DNA of 64,000 nt from Cryptomeria japonica (Eukaryota; Streptophyta; Pinopsida; Cupressales; Cupressaceae). The translations under genes and the position numbers were made by a program. The stretch spans positions 143,309,976 to 143,373,975 of the forward strand of contig NC_081413.1 of assembly GCF_030272615.1 (NCBI RefSeq). The letters run 5' to 3'. This document shows positions 43,452-55,014 of this stretch, in pieces (the first letter of the stretch is position 1; every line of letters begins with the position of its first letter). Below the pieces are notes generated by a model. The model searched no databases. It had not been told where the DNA came from and worked only from the letters and a program-made list of their open reading frames with translations.

Positions 43452-45565
43452 ATGGGTGGTCTTCCTATTCAACATGAGCCGACAATCCATGAAGTTCTCC
43501 TTCAAGACCAGGATTGTGAACCAGTATTTAGGAACAATGGATGGTTGGATTATTTCTTAAAGTTGACGGAGTTTAATGAAGAAATTGCGAGGGAATTTAC
43601 CCACACACTGTCAAATGGAGAAGCTCAGGTAAAAGGTTTAAGAGTAGTGGCTATAGAGGAAAGGATAGCAGAGGTAATTAGGCTACCAATAGATGGGGAG
43701 AAGTACTCAGAGTCCAAGGATGCACGCAGTGCAAGGGAAGAATTTACACATCTAGGAGACCCCCATTAGTAGTAGATAGGAAAGGAGCTAGGCGAGAATC
43801 CCTTCTGCCTGAATGGAGAGCAGTGGAATTGTATGTTTTAAAATATTTAACCTATGAAGGAAGGTTTTTATGTCTACATTCTCATCACTTCAAGCTCCTA
43901 AGTCATATGTGCCATGGAAGAAGGATGAATGTTCCAAGCTTATTGTACAACCTTCTTTCTATAAGTGCAACAGAGACTCAGAAAGGTAGGCGTCACTCTA
44001 TTTCTCACCATTGTCTAATTAAGCTTTTAGCTGAAAAATCCCTGAGAGATATTTCTCCAATGCTCTGGAATGAATTTGTTGAAACCAGAATGTTTAGGAT
44101 AGAGCACATAGTTATAGAGGAACCACTTCCATCTCAGGAACAAGAAAACCTTGTAGAACCCGGTTCCCCTCTTGAACCCTCATCCTCGTTGAAATCCTCA
44201 GAACAAAATCTTCCTGCAGCAGAGGAACCCTTACAAAAAGAAGCTGAAGCAGGGGTTCCTCCTCAAGGTTCAAGAGAAACTAGGGCTGCCACATGAAAGG
44301 AAAAGGGCAAAGAAAAACAAGTTGATATAGAGCATAAGGACAAGAAAAGTAAAAATGAGAATGTACCCCTTCCTGTGGCCAAGAAGAGAAAAAATGTAAA
44401 ACAAGTTCCTACAGTAACTGTCGAAATAGTTGAAGAATTGGCTACAGGAAGTGTTCCTGCAGCCGAAAGAGGAAAAAATCGAAGAAGTAGTGGTAGGCTT
44501 CATGAAAAGTTTAAAAGTTGAGACCAACCCACAAAGCCACATATTACAATCCTGGCTGACTCCCTAGAACAAGAACAACACAATCCACTCTACGATGATA
44601 TCCCTCCTTCTCCTCCAAATGAACCTTAGAGAGACCATGAAGAAGAAGAAGAACTGCAAAGTATTGAGAAAGAACAGGAATTACAATTTCAGGAAGAAGG
44701 GGAACTCCAAGATATTGAGCAGCCTCAGAAGGAAGTAGGTTTTGAAAGACTGGACAACTTAGCATCTATTGTAGAGCAGGTCATTGAAGCAGGGGGCAAA
44801 GTAGAAAGTAAGAAACCTAAAGCACTTGTTCATAGGCCACCTACTTCCCTTACTAGTCATGCAGTAGGACTTTCTCTTTATGAGGATTGGGAACTTGAAA
44901 AGGTAAAGATGCAAATGATAATTGATTACCAAACGAAAGTTATTGAGCAAAAGTACGAGGATATAGCCCAGCTTAAAGCTAAGGTGGAAACAGTAGCCAC
45001 CATGGTACCACAACTGATGCAATGTCAAGATCCTCCTCATGTTTACTCTCTATACTTAAAAGAATAGCACATTAGCTTCCAAATTATGAGGATTGCCAAA
45101 GATTTAAGTGCCTCATTACAAACACCAGAAGAATTTTACAGCGCTTTTCAAACATCTCCTATAGCAATCAAGAATCTACTATGTGAACTATATGTGCATA
45201 ATTATGTTGTTCCTGATGATGTTGTTTGGAACCCTCTCCTCTACATTGGAGATATCCAATTGAGGGCTCTTATGTGCTGGATGCAGAATGAGATATCAAG
45301 GGAACCTAGGCGACTTTACTTTGATTGGCAAAAGATTGTATACGAGCAAGATTATGCAAAGGAAATCCTACCCTTAAGAGAAGAAGTGTATAGAGAATAT
45401 GAACAAATTGCTCCAAGGGAAGGACAAGAGGCAATAGGACATGTAGTCCAGCACTAGAATAGCCTAACAGATGAGTTGAAACAATCTGATCCACATTTCG
45501 CACAAAATTACCATGCAGCATTAAATAGAGCACCCAAGTATATGCACTTGGGAAGAACAAAGTGA
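43452..45565 (+). pseudogene. env-position accessory ORF of Athila-like element, broken
   Basis: ATG 43452 (MGGLPIQHEPTIHEV) opens a frame to 43769; a frameshift near 43755 gives a second frame that holds to 45565 with stops at 44294, 44519, 44627, 45065 and 45455. Segments: IAREFTHTLSNGEAQVKGLR, EERIAEVIRLPIDGEKY, PEWRAVELYVLKYLTYEGRF, FKLLSHMCHGRRMNVPSLLY, then an acidic/Lys-rich linker with a basic patch (KKRKNVKQ), a Gln/Glu-rich part and a coiled coil (EKVKMQMIIDYQTKVIEQKY), and a C-terminal globular part (VPDDVVWNPLLYIGDIQLRA). The GLRV..IEERIAEVIRLP part has the look of the plant transposon-protein domain and faintly matches IHKITREVVRAVTGLP of C2. No signal peptide or transmembrane helix seen, so calling it env rests on position only. 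Confidence 0.65.
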
Positions 45566-46065
45566 CGACATTGGCTGCCTCCAATCCTCCTATGGCCATT
45601 GATGGGATGTAGGTAAGGTGATCCACCATATAGTAAAGAACAAAATGTACCAGGTGGAAAAGATTGGAGAAAATGAAAGGATTCTATTGGAGCTTATCTA
45701 CAGGCGGTTCTGGACAGGTTACCCCAAGTAATTTCCGAATCAATGCCAGAATCCAAAATTTTCCTATTGTTGGAGGATCAGCAAGAAGTTAGGTTAGGGA
45801 GAGATGATGATCCTAAATAATGTCTCTATCTTGATAGATTTTTGATACAATACTCATGCCTAGGTCTTATGATTAGATGACATTTGGATTATAATACTCT
45901 TTTAAGTTGATACCTTTTAAGTGTTTCTGAACTGGTTTAACTTATACCTAAGGATGTCATGTAATGATCTATCTATGCAAATATCTAAAAATAATTGTTA
46001 ATATGGTTTGCATTATGTCATGTTAACATTAGTATATACACGTGTTTTGTGCATTAATATCATGA
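45566..46065 (+). other. non-coding stretch including right 56-bp repeat
   Basis: No frame is kept beyond the accessory ORF. It includes the direct repeat at 45812-45867 and AT-rich sequence. Confidence 0.45.
45812..45867 (+). repeat. 56-bp direct repeat, right copy
   Basis: Begins CCTAAATAATGTCTC and ends GCCTAGGTCT; two differences from 39948-40003. Far too long to be an integrase target duplication. Confidence 0.85.
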
Positions 46066-46735
46066 TGTAGGGTCAGCAAAGGTGAAGTAAGGACAAATGA
46101 CGGTTCAAAAGATCATCAAATACATAACCGCAACACAGACCCAGCCAAAGAAATGCAGTAATGATTAGAACCACTTGACTGGTTCTTTAGCAGATTAATT
46201 TATGAATATTTACAACTGTTCTTAGTGGAGCTTATATTTAGGAGGCTAGTCATGCTATATTTTCTCAGCTGCAAGACAGATGTTGTTCTATTGTCCTGCA
46301 CTGACTTCTTCTCTTGTTAATAAATCTTGTTCACCTATTTCATAGGAATGTGATCGATCAGTTATAATTTTGTTATAAGTTTTCCTATAAATAAAGGGAT
46401 CTCTCTCCTCTCGGGGATAGCAGAGAACACCCATAGTATTTTGTAATACACAGTCTTTTGGTACTGTTTTATGTATTTTTCAGTCAAGATGAAATAAAAA
46501 GATCAATATGATTTTGGATAATTAGATAATTGTAATCTGAAGCTCTTGAGATACTCACTCAAGGGGTCCCACTTGGTGAGTAATCCTTTGTATGTTTCAG
46601 TTATTTTTATACTTCTGTAGCAGTTGTTTCTATAGGTGTCCATTCCTGCAGCCATAGGAAGCAGTTCCTATGTCTATTCTTGCAGCCACAGCAGCAGAGT
46701 AGTTCCTGCTGCCCACCAGAAATTTATCATTTAAC
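46066..46735 (+). repeat. possible 3' LTR of Athila-like element
   Basis: Starts TGTAGGGTCAGC and may end ATCATTTAACA. Supporting signs are a strong TATA box (46386) followed 100 bases later by AATAAAAAG and T-rich sequence. No PPT directly precedes it and no partner is present, so the boundaries are guesses. Confidence 0.35.
46386..46396 (+). promoter_or_regulatory. TATA box
   Basis: TATAAATAAAG in the context TTTTCCTATAAATAAAGGG, followed by CTCTCTCCTCTC; typical of plant promoters and LTRs. Confidence 0.55.
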
Positions 46736-47599
46736 AGTAGTTGTTTAAATTAATTTCTATTTGTAAGATTAAAGTATTAGTTCAATTAAGATTATGTGTG
46801 TTTACTTTTAGAAGAATTCCCTTTTCTACAATCATAAAAGGTGGTTGCAATATGAACTTGGTGCACATATAGTGCTGGCCCATTTCAAGTTTACGTCCCT
46901 GATTGATAACTAAATGAGCCTTTGCCATGGGAAAAGTTAGCTATTTAAGAATATTCAATCTTTGAATTGTGATTTATTACCTAGTTATCATTCCAGTTGT
47001 AATGACCAACAAAAACCATGGGCTAAAAACACCCAATAAAGTAGAGCCAACCTTATACCCCATTCTAGATTCCCTATGACGTGTCAAAATAAACATCAAC
47101 ACGTGTTCCTCCCTTGTACAGCTCATTTGTGTGTCTGATGCATTTTATATTTCTTATTTCAAGATTCCAAACTTCTGGAGGCCATAACTTGTGAGCTGAG
47201 TGTTTGTTTGACAAAGCGTTTGACGCATCAAAAATCTCACAAAGTGCTCTAACACCTCGTAACCTGCTATGCTAGTTACACCCACTTTTCAAGGTGTTTT
47301 GGAGGGTCTAAAGTACTTAAAATTAAATTTAAACCTTTCATTGCACCCTTCAAAAATGAAAAAAATTAATATCTTCAAAACTAGTTATGGTCTTGTGATG
47401 AAAATTTGTCGGCATGCTTATCTAGCCAATCTGAAGCTTTGTGGAGAATTTTGCACCATTTTGTGCTCAAACAAAAATTTACTATAAATAGTAACCTTGT
47501 GTAAATGTAAGGTTGAGACACTATTTTCCCATCATTCTCCCACTTTCAAACACCTTGCAAGAGAAAAGGGAGTATCTACACAAGAAATTAATTGCTAGG
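46736..47599. other. interval without recognised features
   Basis: No LTR ends, no motif and no convincing frame. A short open frame at 47269-47487 has no similarity that I recognise. Confidence 0.45.
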
Positions 47600-48230
47600 G
47601 GCCATGAGGCCCATAGACTCTTAACACCATCTGAACTTGTTTGTGCTCATAGCCTTAGTTAAATAATCTACAATATTCATCAAAGTCTCTACCTTAACTA
47701 GCTTTACCCTACCATATTTGACCATATCTTTGACAAAATGATACTGAACATCAATGTGTTTGGTCTGAGTATGAAATGTCAGGATCTTAGCTAGGTAGAT
47801 CATACTCTAACTGCCACAATAAATTGTCAATGCACCTTGTTTTATTTTAATATTTGAACATGGTCTCTTAAGCCAAATGGCTTCTTTACAAGCATGAGTA
47901 GCTACCATATACTCTGCTTTCATAGTGGACAAAGCAACCACAACCTATTTCTTACTTGTCCAACTAATTTCACCACCAAATAAAGCAAGCGCATAAGTAC
48001 TGGTGGATCTTTTGTTATCAATATCACTTGCCTAGTCTGAATCCACATAACCATGAATGTCAAGGGAAATCATGTCTCCAACAAAATTGCCAGGATAACA
48101 CAAAGAATACTCTAAGGTACCCTTCAAATATATAAACTATGTTGACTACATCCCAATAAACTCTACCAGGATTAGAAATATATCTGAAAAGAACTCCCAT
48201 TGCTTGGGCAATGTCTAGTCTAGTTCAAAC
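47600..48230 (-). pseudogene. copia RT end and RNase H, minus strand, decayed
   Basis: Minus-strand frames give TRLDIAQAMGVLFRYISNPG, RSTSTYALALFGGEISWTSK, VVALSTMKAEYMVATHACKE and AKILTFHTQTKHIDVQYHFV, then DYLTKAMSTNKFRWC. This is the end of RT and the RNase H of a Ty1/copia polyprotein; the STxxAEY and TKHIDVxYHF blocks are diagnostic. Several frameshifts and stops. It is cut at 48230 by the LTR of G3, which inserted into it. Confidence 0.85.
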
Positions 48231-48268
48231 TGTAGACGTATAAAATGACCACTTTCCTAAGTGAATAT

Positions 48269-48654
48269 TGTTAGAGTATTTTGGTATTTACATGATTAAT
48301 TAAACAATATTTGTTTAAATATTTAATTTCCCTTTATCTCTTTTACACTTAAGCTAACTTTAGGTGCATAATAATTAATTCTTTTATTAATTATTATGTG
48401 CAAACCTAGGTTTTCCCTTTTAGGGTTTCTTGACCTATCAAAGGTTGAGTTCTTTATTTTCATTGTATGATGAAGAAGGATTATTATTGACAATACATTT
48501 TTCGAGATTATTGAGCTCTCATCTTTTGGAGCATATTTTTTCCTGTGTTTTTGTTCCTTCTGTGATTTGCTTCCTTGCTTCTCCTTGTAACGGGTTTTTC
48601 AGCTTGCAAAGATCATTTGGGCTCTTATGGTGTTGTATTTTCTCAACTCCAACA
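48269..48654 (+). repeat. 5' LTR of the non-coding copia-type element
   Basis: 386 bp with TG...CA ends; the first 270 bases match 50672-50937 closely (e.g. GGTGCATAATAATTAATTC). Confidence 0.9.
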
Positions 48655-48666
48655 TGGTATCAGAGC
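48655..48666 (+). other. primer binding site
   Basis: TGGTATCAGAGC directly after the LTR, complementary to the 3' end of plant initiator Met tRNA. Confidence 0.9.
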
Positions 48667-49029
48667 TTCAGATCTGTAGGTACCTGTTCTTGTTTTGAGA
48701 ATTTTTGCATTAGAAGTAGATCTGGGGTTTCATAAAGTTTTTTTATGCACCTAGGGTTAGGTTTTTTTCTGAGCACTTTGGGCATAAACAGACCTCACCA
48801 TCGTGCTCAAAAGGCCTGAAAACTCCTATGGTCATATAAAATTTGACCTATTTTGGTTCCTGAGCCTCTGGGAGTATTTTTTCTCCAAATCCAAGTCGTA
48901 CGGCCTTGGCACGCAGTTAGAGAAAAAATTTTCAAAAAAAAAAATATTTTGCCTTTTTACGGCATGCAGGCCGGATTTTGATTTTTTTTTTTTGGCACAC
49001 AAAAAATAGGGCACACAAAAAAAAAGTTT

Positions 49030-49617
49030 TTGGCAAAAAATTTACCGTGGGACCCCTACCTTGTTGCAAGCTCTGTCGGCCCTTGTCGTCCGACCCCCTG
49101 TCGGCCTCGGGCCCCGGCCCCTACCGGCCCTAGCTTCCGTTCCCGCTGGTTACCACCTCTTCCCGGCCCCCGACACTTGCAGGACCCCCACCACTGCTGC
49201 TCTCCTCGGCTGTCGCTGGAACTCCGGCCCCCGCCCCCTTGTGTAGCCCACTCTGCCCAGCCCAGCCTCCTCTGTCGTCGGTCACCGCCTGCAGCACCAT
49301 CAGCCAGCTCCACCACCATGGCCCGCCGCCCGCGCTCAGCCGCCACTCCGCCGATGCTCTCCCTCGCAGGTGGCTGCCTTGGCTCCACCACCCAGCCACC
49401 AGACCACCACCCAGCCGCCACCGAAGCGCCACCCACTGGCCACTGGAGCACCGCCCAACCACCAAACTACCTTTTTTGCCTCTTTCAGGGGGGGTTTGGT
49501 TTTTTGGTCATATTTTGGGCATACGGAATCATTTTTTTGAAAACGAATAGGCGTCGAAAAGCTAGTTCTGAACCAAACCTCTTCATGTTGGTAATTTTTT
49601 CCAATTTTTCTATTTGA
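49030..49617 (+). other. GC-rich island with Pro/Ala/Arg-rich open frames
   Basis: From about 49050 to 49460 the sequence is strikingly GC-rich (runs such as CTCGGGCCCCGGCCCC) inside an AT-rich window. A frame stays open for about 195 codons with a composition of Pro, Ala, Ser and Arg (first ATG at 49318), and the minus strand is also open; both are expected by chance in GC-rich DNA. It could be a captured exon fragment, or simply the leader of this element. No protein family recognised. Confidence 0.5.
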
Positions 49618-50661
49618 CTATATTTTTTTTCTAGTCAAAGTGGTGTCTTGTTTTTGCACTCCAGGAGATGTAGAATGAGCATCCGACCTCCGTTTTTTGA
49701 AAACTTTATATTTTCGGAAATCATGTGATGTGTACTTTCCATCTATATGAGTTTTATTTCCAAATTCTGATCTATGCATATTTTATTCAATTTTTTTCTT
49801 TTCAGCACTCTGGTGGATATCGTGGTTGTTTTAAGTCCTGGGATCTCTTCTCTGAGTAAGGTGTCTCTATTTTTGGTTCTCCTATCTATTTCCAGTATTC
49901 TTATCATTGTCGCATTATATTTATGCAAACGCACTGAGATAAAGTGACATCATGCATTGTTTACGTGGGATCTTCCACATCTTGTGCCTTGTTGTACATG
50001 CACTATTGATAAAGTGCCATGAGGGGGTTGATGTTTGCCTGTTGTTTGCCATCTTCCTTTGTCCAATGAGTGTTCCTTCCATGACATTCAGCTCATGATG
50101 TGTGTCAAGTGAGTGTTCCTTCCATGACACCATGTACTTTTCTCAGCACCTTTGATGTTCCTGGTACTTTGTCATGCAGTTCTTGTTGGTCGTTCTTTTC
50201 AGTGTACCTGTCCCTCTCCTCTTCAGCATTATGGGGAGGTTTGTCATGTTGGTTCTAATGCTTCTATGGTTTGATTGATCAGCTCTTCGGGCTTTGGTGT
50301 TTTCATGCCATCTGTATCTTCGATTTCAGTTGTTTGCCTTGTTTGCCTTCTGATTCGAGTAGTGTCATTTGAGGGCACTCATGTAGATTATAGCCTTCTC
50401 TACCTGGTCATGTTCTATTTCAGTGGAAGTTTTTCAGATCAGCAGTTATTCTTCGATAGAGTTTGCAGGTTCTTCATGCTTCAGTGATGTTTTTTTCCAT
50501 CTCTTTTTGGAGTAGAGTTTTGTTTCCACGTGGTTTTCTCTATTTCTCCAATTCATAGAGATTTCATTGTATTTGGGTACCTGATCAGGCCTTGTTGTCA
50601 GGACCCATCTTTATTGCTTTCAGTAGTTGTTCTAGGTTTTAGCTTCTCCCTAAGTCTAGCT
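49618..50661 (+). other. non-coding interior of the copia-type element
   Basis: T-rich sequence with no frame. A phrase GAGTGTTCCTTCCATGACA occurs twice (about 50067 and 50109). Confidence 0.5.
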
Positions 50662-50671
50662 TAAGGGGGGG

Positions 50672-50974
50672 TGTTAGAGTATTCGGGTATTTACTTGATT
50701 AATTAAACAATATTTGTTTAAATATTTAAGTTCCCTTTATCTCTTTTACACTTAAGCTAAATTTAGGTGCATAATAATTAATTCTTTTATTAATTATTAT
50801 GTGCAAACCTAGGTTTTCCCTTTTAGGGTTTCTTGACCTATTAAAGGTTGAGTTCTTTCTTTTCATTGTATGATGAAGAAGGATTATTATTGACAATACA
50901 TTTTTGGAGATTATTGAGCTCTCATCTTTTGGAGCATCTTTTGTATGATAAAGAAGGATTATTATTGACAATAC
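50672..50974 (+). repeat. 3' LTR of the copia-type element, truncated and rearranged
   Basis: Matches the 5' LTR from TGTTAGAGTATT to GGAGCAT, then a 33-base direct repeat (50867-50899 and 50942-50974, 32 of 33 identical) joins to G3 LTR sequence (CTTTTTAATTAAATTTAC). About 115 terminal bases of the LTR are missing. Confidence 0.8.
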
Positions 50975-51681
50975 TCTTTTTAATTAAATTTACATTTAAT
51001 TAAATTATTCACTTCAAATAAATAAATCTAATTTATTTAAATCCCCCACTTACATCTATTTTGTTGAAATAAAGCAATTTATTTTAATTAAAATTACTCT
51101 CCATCCACTTGCATTCTCCTACATCTCCCACTTGCTTCTCTAAAACCTCTTCTAAATTCTTCTAATCACTTCTAAATTAGCCTAACCCATCTACTAAATA
51201 TTGTCACATCCCTAAGTAAAGGGAAGTCACTTCTCAAACCCTTAAAGTCTTCAATAGCCATTAAAGGTTTTATGTCCTCAACAAGTTAACCTCCAAAGTC
51301 TTCCAAACCATTAATGGTTAACTCAACCTTCTTACATGGTTGGAGACTTTTTGCCTAACTCAACCCTCATCTAACCCAAGGGTCTCATCAATAATTGATT
51401 TCTTTAACCTTGGTTATCCCTTTAACCTTTGCACAAGAGTTTATCCTTTGGGTAAAATCTTTATCCAAGGGGTAATCTTAACCTAACCTTAACCCTTACC
51501 TCCTAAGGTAACCATGAGGTCTTCTCAAGAATTTAATGCATCTTACATCTCCTCTCAAGGACTCTTATGTTGACAATTGTCACCATTTCATTGGTGATAA
51601 TTGTAAACATGGATTGATAACTTTCAATCCTGACCCTTGATAGGATCATCCAATCTTGACCCTTAATTGCCCTATTTTCCC

Positions 51682-51690
51682 TATAAATAG
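51682..51690 (+). promoter_or_regulatory. TATA box in G3 LTR
   Basis: TATAAATAG, same context (TTTTCCCTATAAATAGAG) as both LTRs of G1. Confidence 0.65.
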
Positions 51691-52184
51691 AGTCATTCTT
51701 CTATCATTCAAATATCCAAGTTTTATGCATCTAATCTATACTCATTTTATCAAGCATTTTAATCCCTCTTTGAATAGAAATAATCTAATAAGCATTTTTA
51801 GAATTATTTCTCTTTATCATAATAATCATATTAAGCTAGTATACCATGTTAGGATAGTTCTTTTACTAATCCTTTCATCTTATCATCATATACATGCTAG
51901 TTTAGTTCATCTTTTTTTGATATCATGCACATTAGGATTGCATTCATGTTAGATTGATCAAACATCCCTCATTCTCATGATTGTCATCCCTAAGTCACTT
52001 TTCTCAGTGATCTAAGAGCAAAGCTATTGCCTTGAGGGGTCTTGTGAGATAGAGAATAATGGAACATCCCTTGGGAAGTTGATTTTTTCCATATATCTCC
52101 ATAACTTGCACCAAAAGTCCCATTGGTGTGTGGACTAGTCTTGAATTCGTAATATTCGTTTCATCGAACCACTTTTCTCGTATA

Positions 52185-52212
52185 AATTTTTGGTGCCCAC
52201 CATGGGGCACAA
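52185..52212 (+). other. primer binding site-like, G3
   Basis: TTTTTGGTGCCCACCATGGGGC; matches the G1 site except for two positions in the CCCACCATGGGG palindrome. Confidence 0.6.
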
Positions 52213-52269
52213 CCCCATTTATCAAATCGTCTTTGATGCAGGACTAACTTTGCAAGTACGCGAAAAACT

Positions 52270-52535
52270 TGAATTAGCGCGTGGATACCATTCTCTAGCG
52301 CATCTGGTCTTTCCTTTGGCACATCTTGCTGACTGTTTAGCATGTTGATACCATACCTTAGCGCATCCAGACTTAACTTTAGCGCATAGCATTTTTGCTA
52401 TTTCCTGTAGGTCTCAGCACTTTAAAACATTAGTGTAGCGCATTAAGACAACAGCGTAGCGCATCTAGGCTTTTTGCTAGCACATCAGTTTCATTCTGTA
52501 GCACATCTAGTATGTAGATTAGCGCATGACAGACA
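52270..52535 (+). repeat. word array A of G3 (TAGCGCAT type)
   Basis: TAGCGCAT and variants (TAGCGCGT, TTGGCACAT, TAGCACAT) at 15-40-base spacing; same word and leader position as G1 16176-16402. Confidence 0.75.
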
Positions 52536-53183
52536 TAGAAATAAAAACAAAATTGTAATAGAGATAGAAAAATTAGACTTGTAGAAGTCCACCTTAAAAA
52601 TTTTGTTTTCTAACTGATTTTTATTGCAGGTGATTAACATTTGTTTGCACGATCAGGAGATTTTTCTTTTACTAAGTTTAGGCTTGTGATTAAATTTTTA
52701 TTTCTAACTTGGTTAAGTTAGTTATTGAAAGTTTTCTTCATTTCCTCATTAATAAAATTGAACTCATTTTCTTTTGGAGTACTTAAAAAGAACAACAAAC
52801 AAAACCTTACTTTGCTTTCATAGGAAGAGAAAACACTTCGTTTTGGGGTTTTAAAAAGAACAAGACAAACCTTTATTTATGCAAAGTCTTAAAAAGGACC
52901 TCACCATTATTTGGTGTCTAAAAGGATCCATCACTTTTGTTGCATGAGTTAAAGAACCTCACTTGTTTTCAAGTTCTAGATAAAACAAAAGAGGGAAATC
53001 TTTCCCCTATCGAATTCATTTTTGTTGACCATCTCAAAAATTTACTTTGTTGACCCAAATTTCATTACTTAGCTTTAAAAATCACTTATTTGGAAGTTAA
53101 AAAGAACACCATGCCTTTTTGGACCAACATCTCCCACTAGAATTAGCAAATAACTAAATTGTGGGATTAAAAAGAATCATTTT
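52536..53183 (+). repeat. leader with TTTTGG...TTAAAAAGAAC repeats, G3
   Basis: Decayed copies of the G1 leader unit (for example CGTTTTGGGGTTTTAAAAAG near 52840); no coding content. Confidence 0.55.
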
Positions 53184-53880
53184 GTGCCTTGTCTCGAAAG
53201 TGGAAGGTATATGCTCTCCCCTTAACTGGGTGACCAAAAAGCCAAACCACTCTTATGCTTTCAGTATTTCAAGCATTTGCAACCTTTAGCAGGTCTTCCC
53301 TCCCAAGTTGCTCTTAGAGAGCCATTTAAATGGTTGGTGAGAGGGGAACGACCTAAGTGGGAAACGACTTTATCGCCAAGTGTTCCAACCCACTATAATG
53401 AAAAGTGGAGGGTGATGAAAGTCCCTTTCAACGGTTTCGCGTAGTGATTATCATTCACCTAGCATCTTTACAATATGTAAAGCCTTTGTTCTAAAGGTTG
53501 GGAAGCCTCTCGAGGGAGTTTATCACTGACGGACGAACAGGAAGCTTGATTACAAACCTTAGAAATAGAAACCTTGAGTCGAGTCAGTATCCAGACATCT
53601 TCAATATCATAGTTCAAGGGTGGGGAAGAATGCACCCCCAAGATTACTCACCATATATCTCCTAAGATAGCTACTCAATTGTGAAGCAATTCACTTTGGG
53701 TTAATTTCAGGCAAAAGGCAAAAAAATGGGCACCCCCTAGGGGGTGAAATGGTTGGTTGAGCTGATGGAGTATCGAGACTAGTGGACTATGGTATTGTTG
53801 ATGACCCTTGAATAAAGAGTCTTCCCGAATTGTAGTATTTGTATCCAAACCTGTGAAAACATTGGGGATTTAAACACATC
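53184..53880 (+). other. conserved structured leader block, G3
   Basis: Aligns with G1 17107-17700 end to end apart from an extra stretch at about 53650-53740. The 39-nt hairpin is at 53356-53394 (AGTGGG...CCCACT). The small hairpin just before it has a different sequence, GCTCT-TAG-AGAGC (53310-53322), at the place of ATCC...GGAT in G1. Confidence 0.65.
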
Positions 53881-54030
53881 CTTATAGAACATACACTCTT
53901 TGTTTAGAATAGGCAAAAATGGTTGTCTTTTTCATGTTGTGTTTGCATTTTATACTTCAGAAACTCATCTATCAAAATTGAGAAAGTGTTAAAATTTCCA
54001 GAAAAACCCAAAAACAAAACAAAATAGAGT

Positions 54031-54402
54031 AGTTTAGCGCATAGGAGCAACACCCTAGCGCATTTGAAGCAAACTTTGGTGCTTCAAGGCCAAAAATTAG
54101 CGCATTCGTCTTCAAAAACAAAGCTTAATAGTCTGAACATTTAGTAACTAAATATTAGTTCTTCTTAAGGACATATTAGCGTGTTGAAGCATCAGCATAG
54201 CACATTGGAGGCAAACTGTAGCGCTTTGAGTCTAAACTTTAGTGCGTTCTCAAGATAGATTAGCGCATAACCATTCCTGACATAACAGAAGTCAAAACTC
54301 TAGTTTAGCGCATGGTATAGGTAGCTTAACGCATTGGTGGTTTTAAAGAGCGCATCTGAGTCAAACTTCAGCACATCCAGTCTATGTCTTAGCACATAGA
54401 TA
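54031..54402 (+). repeat. word array B of G3 (TAGCGCAT type)
   Basis: TAGCGCAT and variants between the structured block and gag, as in G1 17840-18225; the phrase GGAGCAACACCCTAGCGCAT is shared by both copies. Confidence 0.75.
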
Positions 54403-55014
54403 AAACTGTGAAAAATAGAGAGCAAAACTGAACATTCTTGAAAAAATTTAACATCAGTTTCAAACACCCTTTTGGATCTTTAGTTGACCTCATCAGGCAA
54501 AAATTGAGTCAGAACATCAGAACTATTCCAAATGATCAAACAATCAAACAAGTCATTCTTAGAACAAAAGTTGTCAAAAATCTAAAACTGGCTAAGGATA
54601 ACACTTTCTCCTATCAAAATCGGGTAACATCATCACACTGATCAAAAGGTCTGCCAATTAAACAAATTCCATCATCAAAGATACCTAGTTTAAACCTAAG
54701 TTGTCAAATCGAGTTTCCATATCGAGAAGGCTCTTATTATATCATTTGACGCACTTTGTCGTGAGGGGGCATCTAAACCTTCATTTGATAAAAGTAGGCT
54801 TAATTTTTCAAACAAAGTATCATAATCCAACCAAATCAAAGGAAACCATTGATCACCTGTGTATGAGCACTCCTCATATTTTGAGAAGAAAAAGTCTTCA
54901 TCATAACACTAAGTTGAAGAAATGACAACCTAGTTCCTAGAAACTTGCTAAAAGGAATAAATTTCTTTACATCAATCGCAACTCTTCAAATCTCGTCGCA
55001 CATTTCTCCGTCAT
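54403..55014 (+). other. leader just before gag, G3
   Basis: Alignable with G1 18226-18812; no independent frame. Confidence 0.5.

Larger units (their letters stand above)
48269..50974 (+). mobile_element. non-coding copia-type (LARD/TRIM-like) element
   Basis: 5' LTR 48269-48654 (386 bp, TGTTAGAGTATT...CTCCAACA), PBS TGGTATCAGAGC at 48655-48666 (initiator Met tRNA), PPT TAAGGGGGGG at 50662-50671 and a 3' LTR starting at 50672. The 2 kb inside contains no gag or pol. The 3' LTR stops matching after GGAGCAT at about 50937, and a second copy of an inner 33-base piece follows (50942-50974), so the 3' end is rearranged. Confidence 0.85.
48231..52184 (+). repeat. 5' LTR of G3, interrupted
   Basis: Starts TGTAGACGTATAAAATGACC and ends about TCTCGTATA before the PBS (terminal CA mutated). 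Left arm 48231-48268 and right arm 50975-52184. Relative to the G1 LTR about 185 bases (offset roughly 40 to 225) are missing at the junction. TATA box at 51682-51690. Confidence 0.85.

Noticed and set aside
43452-45565. Envelope gene of an errantivirus-like element
   Set aside because: Position after pol fits, but no signal peptide, transmembrane helix or glycoprotein-like pattern is visible. Called accessory only.
39948-45867. 56-bp repeats as a target-site duplication
   Set aside because: LTR integrases make 4-6 bp duplications; 56 bp with two differences needs another explanation.
49030-49617. Proline-rich 195-codon open frame as a host gene
   Set aside because: No ATG near its start, both strands open because of GC content, and it lies inside a non-coding LTR element. 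Kept as an island of interest, not called a gene.
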